From Baylisascaris procyonis (lineage: Eukaryota; Nematoda; Chromadorea; Rhabditida; Ascarididae): a stretch of 64,000 nt of DNA. Below the pieces are notes generated by a model, which did no database searches, had not been told where the DNA came from, and saw only the letters and a program-made list of their open reading frames with translations. The stretch spans positions 62,001 through 126,000 of the forward strand of contig JAZARR010000019.1 in assembly GCA_037389465.1 (NCBI GenBank), given 5' to 3'. Shown piece after piece: positions 38,972 to 49,800 of the stretch (positions are counted from its first letter, which is position 1; each line of letters begins with the position of its first letter). Position numbers and translations under genes: made by a program.

Positions 38972-40105
38972 TCACTTCAAATAACTTAAGGATAATTTAC
39001 TGTATAAAGGTGGAAAGGTAAACTTAAAAAAAACATCATACCTGCCACGCGGTAATTTCTGCGACATTGTCGTATGCGATTGCCCACGATTGTGCATAAC
39101 TGGTGCGCTTATTTTACGCAATGGATCCGTCTTCATCGCTGATCGCATATCCACACTTATACTTCTCGTCTTATTCGAACAAGCATATGTGGAATATTTA
39201 AATGTTTTATCATTAGTGGATAATTTTAAGCATTGTCGTAATGCTTGTTTAAAACCTGGCATACCATATGCATAAACTAATGGATTAATAGCACAAGAAA
39301 AATGTGATAATACAACAGCAGTTAACGTTACAGCTGCATTTGAATGAAATTCATTAAAAAATAGAGTTAATGTATTCAACAAATATAATGGATACCAACA
39401 AATACTATAAATTAGCACTAACAACAACAGAATACGAATCAATTTATGACGACTACGTATACGTCGTTCACGTTCACGTCCACATAAAAAACATTTTATT
39501 TGATGTTCATCAACGAGAATATGAGTGTAAATATTTGCATAACAAAAAATAATTAAAATAGTCGGTAAAATAATTGTACCAAAAAATATTACATAAACTA
39601 AATAACGATTATCAATTACATCGGTGAAATGACATTCACCATGAAAATTTTCACGCATTTTCGATAGATTTTGTAATGAAAATAATGGTAATAATGCAAT
39701 TAGCGCACCTAATATCCATGCCATTGATAATAATATAAGAGCACGTTGATAACGAGTTGTTTGTTGGAATAATTGATTACGACAACATATACTAATATAT
39801 TTATCAATTGCAATTGCAAGTAAATGAAATGTTGAAATTGTACATAGAACACATAGAATTGAATGAATTAGTAAACATGGAAGAAATGAATGTGGTGCTA
39901 ATGTAATGACCGTATAAACAGTTGATGGAATACCAATTGTACCAGCAAGAAAATCGGTTAACGCAAGAGAAAATATATAGGTGTTAGTAATTGTACGAAT
40001 ATGACGTGTTCGTAGATAGACGAAAAGTACGAGTAGATTTGAGAGTGATATATGCAACGATAGAATTAGTTCAGCAGTCGAATAGATCATCTGAAGTATC
40101 TCCAT
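38972..40105 (-). CDS. Adenosine-receptor-like class A GPCR
   Basis: A seven-helix plasma-membrane receptor of 377 codons, with a very short N-terminus as in adenosine receptors. Landmarks: Asn23 (1.50), Asp51 (2.50), Cys77-Cys158 disulfide pair, DKY at 101-103 instead of DRY, CWYP with Trp237 (6.48), NPLVY from Asn274. Pocket residues matching adenosine receptors: Glu12 (1.39), Phe160 in loop 2, Asn244 (6.55), Ser267 (7.42), His268 (7.43). Changed positions: Thr3.36 is Cys88, His6.52 is Tyr241, and the loop-2 Glu is Thr161. Near the C-terminus a 42-nt GT-AG segment (39041-39000, GTATGA to TATACAG) can be kept or removed without changing frame, both ending SKLSLSYLK. The start lies 70 nt after the stop of the EXPERA-like gene. 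Ligand binding is inferred, not shown; another small-molecule class A receptor is the alternative. Confidence 0.85.
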   Translation of the reverse strand: MEILQMIYSTAELILSLHISLSNLLVLFVYLRTRHIRTITNTYIFSLALTDFLAGTIGIPSTVYTVITLAPHSFLPCLLIHSILCVLCTISTFHLLAIAIDKYISICCRNQLFQQTTRYQRALILLSMAWILGALIALLPLFSLQNLSKMRENFHGECHFTDVIDNRYLVYVIFFGTIILPTILIIFCYANIYTHILVDEHQIKCFLCGRERERRIRSRHKLIRILLLLVLIYSICWYPLYLLNTLTLFFNEFHSNAAVTLTAVVLSHFSCAINPLVYAYGMPGFKQALRQCLKLSTNDKTFKYSTYACSNKTRSISVDMRSAMKTDPLRKISAPVMHNRGQSHTTMSQKLPRGRYDVFFKFTFPPLYSKLSLSYLK

Positions 40106-40137
40106 TTTTTTTTTTAGTTTTATAAGGAGATACTTCA
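40092..40137 (-). promoter_or_regulatory. 12-bp perfect hairpin spanning the GPCR start codon
   Basis: TGAAGTATCTCC at 40092-40103 and its exact complement GGAGATACTTCA at 40126-40137 flank a 22-nt loop. On the mRNA the start codon (40105-40103) sits at the loop-stem edge: its last base pairs in the stem and its first two bases lie in the A-rich loop. Such a stem could hinder start-site recognition or be bound by a regulator. Confidence 0.7.
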
Positions 40138-40149
40138 ATAAATTCACGC

Positions 40150-40200
40150 GGCTTGCTAGTCAACCTATTAGATTATTAGTGCGTATGTTGAGTGCAAGCC
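40150..40200 (-). promoter_or_regulatory. Second hairpin overlapping the EXPERA-like stop codon
   Basis: GGCTTGC at 40150-40156 pairs with GCAAGCC at 40194-40200. After a small bulge, TCAAC pairs with GTTGA. It covers the last codons and stop (40178-40176) of the upstream gene, so both ends of the 70-nt intercistronic stretch are bounded by stems. Confidence 0.6.
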
Positions 40201-43200
40201 ATATACAATGGGGAGGCGCTTATGAGGCGGTTCCAAAGAACGCACATTACGGCAAACGGTAATATCACCCATATGCCATCCGGAATCCAAAAAATAAGAA
40301 GCGTATACCAAAATCCGGCTCCATCATAGAGATAACTTGGTGTACCTGAAATTAATGATGCAATGAAATTAGCTTTAAAAAAAAGCTCTCATTCATTTAA
40401 GAAAGTCGATCGCTTCATCTCGATTGAAATCTTTTCTATTAAACTTTCATCAATAAATAAGCCTCATCCTGAATAGTTGCTCCCCGAAAATTCTTGAAAT
40501 CTCTCCGATTTTCTTGTTATTCATGAAATTTCTGTTTTTCCTAAGAAGTTTAAGAAACGTAGCTTTTCTGAAATCTTGCATTAAAATCGTTAATCTTTAA
40601 CTTGAAAAGGCTTTACGAGGAGTGAAAGAGTATTTTGACTGCACTTAAAAATTTTGAAGATTTTTTTTCAAGAATTTTCTGAAGTTCCTGAAGAAAAAAC
40701 TACAGCTACATTCTAACCGTATTTTGATTAGATAACGCATAGAATGCATATGATGACACGGAATTTGACGGTAAAAATTCTTGTTCTTGCTAACTGAATG
40801 AAGATTTCCATAAAATTAAAAAGAATGCTTTGCTTAGATAAACGATCGCTTTAAAAAAAGTGCAAGTCACGACGAATCCTTGTTGTCCAAAGAAACGTTT
40901 ATAAGGATCAAATTCAGATTATGAATGTTTTCAAATTAGATAATTCTCCAAAGCTTAGTCATTGTACATATGTGTGCTCGTCGCTGACTTCCACCATCTC
41001 TAAGCATAACTCGTAGATAAGCTTCGACGCTTTATTGATGTTTAGGTTGTGAATCTATGAAACCGATGCAAACTTGCTAGAAAGTAAAAAAAAACTTTTA
41101 TTGAGGTATTCATTGATGTTCAGCTTGACTCGATTAATTGCTCTTCAATATGTTTTATTAATAAATAAATGATTACTTTGAGAATTGAAATATATGAAAA
41201 ATGTTTTTTAACTTAGAAAAATATCTGATCAATATTTTATTGCTCTACTATCTTCTCGAAACTATATAAGAAAATTATATCTGATTCTATGCAAGATATT
41301 AGGTCCAACATAGTTTTCAATTAATATGATAAATAAAACTGTACATTACGAGAATAATTACAAACTGTCAACGAAAAGTTCTCTGAGGTTTTTTGTTTTC
41401 AACATAATCTTCAAAACAACCTTCTGAGGTGGATTGTCTTCCTCGTAGATTTTTTGAGGATGTAGCATACTAGGTTGTTTCCGCTCATACCTATATTCAC
41501 CTATGCAACCTACTTGACAGCGAGATAAGCTAACGATAGCCGATAGTTGCGGTTTTGGCAATCATAGAAAAAAGTATTGGAGTGTATACTTGCTCGTAAA
41601 ATCCATGAAATCAGTGCTTTTTGGCCCTCACCATTTAATTAACGTTTGCACTAAATTCGCATCTTCTAATCGCCTTTCTATCCCTCATTTATGCAAATAG
41701 CACTCTTTTTGCATCCTTATATGTGCTGCTGAATTGTTGGCTTATATTCGAGATTTTAGGGGGATCTTGACTAAAGTGCACATATGTTACTAAGCTCATT
41801 CCAAACTTTTACTGAAATCTAGATTCTAGCAAACCGAATTAAACGAAATGCAGCAATAAAGCCATTAAAGTTAGCCCCACAGCCGTTAAATGCATCCTTT
41901 TATGACGTTCTTACCTAATACTCAGCGATGCTGTAAGACAAACTATGGTATATTTTCAAGACACGACTATATATGTACATAATGAATAATATAAGTATAT
42001 ATAATAAGATATTTATATCACACCATAATGAGCTCATAAATATACTTTAGATTTGTTTCGCTTTCTTCTGAGAGAAATATTTTTCTTCATAAAAACTTTG
42101 TTAGAGAAAATTAACACTACAGGGAGCAAAACTAAATATACTGTTAAATGTAGCAAGAGAAACAAATAACACAGTCTTGATTGTCAACAGTAACGATGGA
42201 GAATGTACTCAACTGTTACACGATTTGATGATTTCAAGCCTTAACACGTTCTCCTTTTTTCATGATCAAAGCATCTGTTTTGTGGTTTTGAGTCAAAGAT
42301 GATCAATAAAATGAACAAGACTACACTATAACACGGCAATATACTGATTCGTTTCATACAACGTTCTCGCCAATTTTCTGAGCTACTTATAGCCGTGTAT
42401 TGGTGACTTTATGACACAAAACTTGCTTTAAAAGAAGTGACACGTCAAGAACGAAATATATTTGCACGCGATTCAGGTTTATGCACAATTGCAGGAAATT
42501 AATAAAGGTGAAAATTTAGTTGAGCTTTTCGTGAGCGCAACAAATGCAGCAGCTATAAGTGATCATAGCGTAAACGGTCAACATGAATACTTTAGAGGGC
42601 AATGACGTAATGGCAACAATGCGAAATGTGTGTTCATTGAACAGCAATTATGCTGATGAAGAGGGAGTAAACCGTGGGTACAGAATAAAGAGACGGAAAA
42701 CTACAAGTATCGACGATGCAATAAGGCAACTCGAGAGGAAGGAGTTGGGAAAGGAAAGTTTGCCCACCCACTGCAATACTTCTGTGCAAGATATAAGGCA
42801 ATGCTCCAATTCTTAATAAATTGTTTGACAACTTTAGCCGTTCCATCAAATTTCCATGATTTTCCAACACCAGTGCACATTTCTTTCGACAACTCACCTG
42901 TTTATTCGGAAACAAGGGTATTACCGCTTCCTTAAAGAAGCATCCTTGTGTCACTCAGTGGAAAACTTGTTTTATTCCTTCCAAAGAAGTACCCTGAGGT
43001 GGTTGAAATAGTAGCAGTGGATAAACAAAGTGATAGCTGAAATCGTTGTAATGTGCATATTGTAATTTCAAGGAAAGTGGATATGGAAAAGTGATAACTG
43101 CATTTCGAACAATTCATAAAACGGTAGGCATTATTATAGGCAGATTAATGCATTTGTAATCACATTAGTATGTCATAAGATTTAATGAGGAAGTAATGTT

Positions 43201-46200
43201 TTAAGCAAACATATCGAATGCTATAAATATTTCATTCTTAAGGTTCACAGTAATCAATAATAGGGTGGATATATCAATACGGAATTTCTCTCACAACTTA
43301 AAACTTTCATCGAAAAATTGGAAGAAATTAGCTACCAACGTGTAATTTTTTGACGACTTACGAAAGATAACTTTACAACTTTAAAGAGCAAATAATAAAT
43401 AAAAATTTTTTGTTGTAAAACTAGTGTGCATTTAAAAAAATGTTTACATGTAGAAGAAAATACTCTTTACAAAAAGCGTTGTCATTGGAAAGTGTGAGGA
43501 AAGTTCGTCTATTGCGGTTTACTTGAACTTGGAAAATAAGTGGAAAATCTTGGGATATGGCCTGATCGAATCCAACGTTTATTCAATATTGAGTCAAAAT
43601 TAAACACCAAGAAAATAGAACTTAGGTTGTCTATTTATTTAACTGATTGGATAATATGTTCACAATAAAATGTCACGCGTAAATTCGAATGAGAGATAAT
43701 GAAGGACGGATATTGCATTTCTCCATTTTAGCATTTCACCATCCTCTGTTAGATGAGATTCGTGGAAATACCCTCATTAGAAAACCTTTCATTTAGTTAG
43801 ATAATAATAGATATTAATCACAGCAATTATTTCATTACTGCAAAGGGAATGAATACTAGGTAATAAAACTATAGAAAATCTACCAGAATCACCATAAGAA
43901 AATTTTTTTAATTCATAAAAGCAATGTTGTTTCCTCAAATTAAACGAGAAAAAACTTGACAGGAAATAGGGGTAGGATTTATGAATTTGCAATTTTTTAA
44001 ATATCAATGAAAAAAATTTTTTCACATTGGTGTTCTAGGGATATATGTATATCATGGTTTGAGATGAGTGCTGTATGTGCATGCAAACGCATTAAACATA
44101 GTTTTTCTCAGCCAATCAAACATGGTCAATCAAATGCTCATAAAAGCCGCATTTTTCTGTGTAAAAAAGAAACAACTTTTGTGCAGAAAAAAAGCACGTA
44201 TTGGGCGTTGTACCAAATGTATTTTCCCACTTTAGCTGCGCGATATTGTCAATAACAATTGAAGATTTTCTAATGAAATTTTTAGGGGATTTTCAATGCG
44301 ATTATTTGAACTATCAAAAAGCACGAAAACGTTTCACAGTGGACATTATGTTTGTTTAGGCAAAGGAAATGAAAAAGATAAAGATAAACTTTATTCACTG
44401 AGGAAATTCACTGAGATAGAAAAAAAAAACAATAAATCTGAAATAGAAAAATACTCTAGTAATGTCTATTCTTAAATAGCAATAAAACAGTTATAATTTT
44501 ATGTTCTCAAGCATGGAAAGCACGTGTTCGCCATTAATATCTAGGAGAACTGAAGTCTAACGATTTGTTGCCAAGTAACAAGCGGTCACTCATTATTCAA
44601 TTATAGGTTACTACGAAATGAAAAATATCGCTGTGTGAAATCGCTTCTACTCGATTTTTCTCATTAAATTTTTCAAACTTCACAAAATTATTAAATTCTC
44701 GAAAAAAAATTATACAAGGTCTTTTTCACTCTCACACTTCCGTCATTCGAAAAAAAAATTTCAAGAACTTGTAGATCTTGCAGCTCTTTTAGATCATTTG
44801 CTAGCCTCCATTTTCAAGAGATTCCCCTAGTTATCTCATATATTCTATTGTTTAACTGTACATCTCTCATATATAATGTTTAGTCGATTATTTTTCTTTC
44901 CCTTAACTTTACTTCAATTCTCTCTCATCCAACTCTAGTAAGCACCGGATGTTTTAAAAATTCAAAATATTCGCATCTCGTAGGTCATTGTCAGCGCCGA
45001 TTCAAAATTTACTGACCTGAACTTTCCAGGTGCATAGAGCTCTGAGATATTTACCGCACACTACTCCTGCAGCATGCGACTTCTAAAACATAATTTAATT
45101 TTTTTTTTGCACTAGTTATTCCATTGTGGTGAGCAGCTTGCTACACGATCTTCGCCAGGATATCACTGGGTGATAAGAGGACATTGAATTAATCGATTTT
45201 CGGAACCTTTATTAGTGAACGCAAACGATGAAGGAGGGAAGGGATACGTCAGTGTCCGTTTCATTTCGTGATCTGAATTAAATAGGACGCAGTAAATTGT
45301 CAGAAATTCGGCACCATTCAAAACGTCATTTATAAAAGTCATTGACGTTTATGTTTATAACATGTTCAACCTGAAACATATGTGCGTACTCGTTTTTGGT
45401 CTGCTTTTATAAGCAAAGACATCTCAAAGAGTAGCATTAACATAATGAAATGAGTGTTCGATGTTTTTTTCAATTAATTTTTTAAGGTTCAACGCCAAAG
45501 GTATAAAAAGATGCAGCTTAAATCATGCTTCCTGATCAGGTAGCCAAAATTTACAAATATCCATCTGAGGTTCATTAGCATATCATCCGATATATCGTAC
45601 ATACTGAATTACATCACCAAAACTCTAATGTTCTCTAGTAACCCATTTTCAGAATGGGAAAGCATGTCAATGTGGGTAACTTGTTGTACCCAGCGAATAA
45701 TCTTATACTACCAATTCATGCCTATTTGTGTGTCTTAGTTATGGAGAGATACGAAAGACAAATTTCTTAGTGTGAACGTTAAGAGAGAAAGTGCATGGCT
45801 GCTTGTTAAATATGAGGAGTTTAGCGCTCAAGAATTGCAAAGTTTCATGCTAAAAACCACCTAACAAATAGGAAAAATGACTCATAAAGCATTCAAACAA
45901 TACTCCATCGTAAGTAACCACAGTACTTTTGACAATGAAAACTTTACCGCGGAGATGAACGAGAAAGTTCCAAGCACTATCTCGATGCTTTTTTTCAGCA
46001 TTATTACGTTTCCGGAAAAAATTTCTCTCTCCTTTATGTTGAACAGGGACAAAATGAATCATAGAATGAAAAAAAAATCTTCTAAACGGTGCTCTTTACG
46101 TGACTCTCATAAGCTCCTGTCGCTTTCTTTTAAAATATTAAAGTATTTTTTCTTGCCTTATTCTGCAGCTATCGCAATCGAAAAACCCTTCTCATAACTC

Positions 46201-46612
46201 ATTTTCTTTAAAGCAGCTGCAAGTATTCATTCGAAGTATTCAGGTGTTATAAGAAAGTAATTAAAAATCATGAAAAGTAAAAAACGGATGACCAAAAAAT
46301 GAAAAAGTTCAGCTCAAGCGAAAGTATGAAGAATCAAAAAACTTTAGAAGATATCGCCAACTCATGAGTGAGATTTTACTTACTCCTTTCGAAAATAATT
46401 GTATGGCGCTCCCAAAAATCATTTACTCTCCAAAATATTTGCCTTATTTCCTCAATTTTTCACGCAGCTACTCTCATCACATTATATTTTCTCAGATGAA
46501 GTTACAGATGATGTCCGGCATTATCATATTCGATGTGTGCCAGCTGCTCCGCTCCCTTTCTTCATTTTTGTTTCCTGTTACACTTAACTGGATGCGAAGT
46601 AAAAACGAGGTC

Positions 46613-46661
<49 letters not shown>

Positions 46662-46677
46662 TTATATATATACATTC

Positions 46678-46740
<63 letters not shown>

Positions 46741-46753
46741 TGTATATATATAA

Positions 46754-46815
<62 letters not shown>

Positions 46816-46817
46816 TC

Positions 46818-46887
<70 letters not shown>

Positions 46888-49800
46888 ACTGCAGCCACCC
46901 GGCATTTTTTGAATCGAATATGCGTTTACAAGATACGGTCACTTTCGAGAAACTGCTGCACAACCAACTGAACACAATTTTGCAATGATTCTCAAAAAAT
47001 ATGTTATTTGCAACAACCATTATGCTCCAAGAGCTTCTTGCAATAATTTTACGCTGTAATAGAATTTGCAGGCAGTCACGCCAAAGTCTCTGTTATATTA
47101 CTTCCTTTTAGAGTTCTTTCTATGAAATGAAAAAAAAAACTAATGTAAATATTTACTTGTGAAGGAACAATAGACCACATCACATCTAATTAGTAATCAT
47201 CGTGTATTGTCTTATATATTCATTTGGTGTGACTGCTGTTGATGAAAGTACATTAAAGGATCGTTGAGGGGAATCGATAGCACTAAACAACGAAACGATG
47301 AGTAAACGTGTCGTCTCGATTGCTTTAAAAGAAAATTGAAGAATAGCCACATGTCTAGCAATTACATAAACCACCACGACGTTTTGTTTAGGAAAACACA
47401 TCTTTATCAAAACTGAATCAGCAAGCACTGCAAATATGAATTGTTGAAATGGCTATAGTCTTATTTATGTCTACTTCGATGCTCAGGAAATATACGTAGG
47501 TTGGATACAAACAATGATGATAAGGGAATGCACCAGACTCAAAAAGCAAGCTCTTTTTCTTTCCTCATATAAAATTTCATTCCATGTGTTTCCGTTCACG
47601 ACCGACCCGCAAGAAATATAGGCCGGCCCGCATTACGATGGAGCGACTCTCCAAAAGCGATCGCAGAAACCAACCGGATCAGAGAAGCATTGAATCGTTA
47701 ACGAATGCTCTGTTGATTGAAATAAATAAATAAAAATAAATAAAATATTGCCATTCATAAATATGAGACAAAGAATTGTATGCAGGAATAGGAGAGCAGA
47801 GATTTGCGTCCATAAACAGATACAATAAGATCCATTGCTTTGTTAGATAATGATTTTATAGAACAGCGGACTTAAATTACTAATAATTGCCTCGAACACA
47901 GCATAATTTCAAAAAAAAAAGCTGAAGTAAATCGCAATTACTCATCGTAACATTAGAAAAGCGTTAGAACAAACATTAGAAATTGCTTTAGAACAAAACG
48001 AAATAAAACTATGAAGCGCATCTAGAGATTTCGATTTAAAAAAATTATGTTGAAAAATATGAATGGTTGTAATTCCACAAGTGAACAATGCACTGAAATA
48101 TGAATTTTCCGAAGAGAATGTCGCATAACTCAGACATTTTCATAGAATAATTGAAGACAACAGTGGAAAATCTATTGAAAATTTCACTATAATCGCTTAT
48201 TTTCACAATGAGATAGAGTCATGGACATCGAGTGGAATGAGGCGAAGAAACGAAAAAAAAAATCTCAGCAATGAAATTGAGCCAAGAAACAAATCGTGTG
48301 AAATACTTTCGTAAATAATTTTATGGAAGTTATCAATTACGATCGACTTTGATTCGGGCTCACGAGTTTACAAATTTACTGCGAAATTTCACATTTTATT
48401 GCCAAATCTCACATCAAAAATTTTAGCATATTTTCGTTAGCGCTTAACAGTATGAACGAGAGATTTTCTATTTCTAAATGTATCATCTGATAAGAATTTT
48501 CAACTCCTTGAAATATTTTCTCGTCGATTTTACTTATTTTCATTTGGCATTTATATCGTAAAAGTAAAATAAAACAAATTTTTGCAAATATAAACTGCTA
48601 TTTATATGTTGTAATATTTATTTAACATAATTTTTAGTGAACACTTGTTAATATTTGCAATTTCTGCTGATTTGAAAAAAAAAGTTTTATATTCGATTTT
48701 TTATCGCTTTTTTTTTTCTTTTCACTTCTCCCTATCACTGCACTTCTCACTTATGCAATTTTTGCAGTTTCTTAGAGAACGTATAAACCAAGAAAAGTTT
48801 CAAATTCTATCGATTTATAGCGCAAGCTGCAAAAAAAAAAATCCGACGATCTGTTTACCTTAGTACGCATTATAATCCGTTGACTTCTACCAAAAGGTCA
48901 GAAAAATATATATCATAAAATATATTAAAACTAATCAATGAATCGATAAATCGATAATCGAGTGATTTTCTAGCGAAACTCTAGCAAAATTTCCGAAAAT
49001 GTTAGGCCGATTTACTCAATCAAGGAATCTGATGCAGCCCGTCAAGTTCTAACAAACGCTCAAAAAATGTTCTGTCTATCGAGAACATCAACGAAATAGT
49101 TCATAAATATTTTCGCTCAAGCAGACGCTTGAAAAGTCTTCTGCAGATCTTAAAAATCGATTAGTGTTTCAATACTTCTACAACGTCTGCAAAAATTCAA
49201 AAAGTATTGCAGTAATCTAACGAAGCAGTGAATGATTCATTATTTACCGACCTTTGAAAAAAACTTCGAAGATATTTCGTTGAGTTAATTAAAGGTAACA
49301 ATAGAGTGAGTATTGAATAACAATAAAGTAATAACAAAATTCATAATAACAAGTAACAGTCGAGTGACGATTTTCGTTTTATTATTTTTTTATTTTTTTA
49401 AATTTTTTTATTATGCTTTTTCAATACTTATTTATATTTTTTAATTTATATTTCTTATTTATATTTATTATGTTTACTTTTTTTTAATAACAAAGGCACA
49501 AAATTTCCATAATCTATTGAAGTCTAATAAAGTTTAGAGAATATGCAATCGATTTAATCCGAGAAATAAATGTTTGAAATCTAGAGAACTCTAGCCAAAG
49601 CTCCGAAAATATCCTTTCGCATTAATAAGGCAGCAAATAATCAATAATGTAGCATTACTTATTGCTTTATAGTGGATAATAGAAATGAATAATCATCAAA
49701 AATAAATAATCCAGCAATAAAATCAATAAATAAATATATCGTTCTAACTTTCTATCATTGCTCCATAATCTAGAAAATTTCCGCAAAAAGTGCGAAAAAT

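Noticed and set aside
46364..46988. Long open frames on both strands rich in Tyr-Ile
   Set aside because: They are translations of the alternating TA repeat, which has no stop in these frames.
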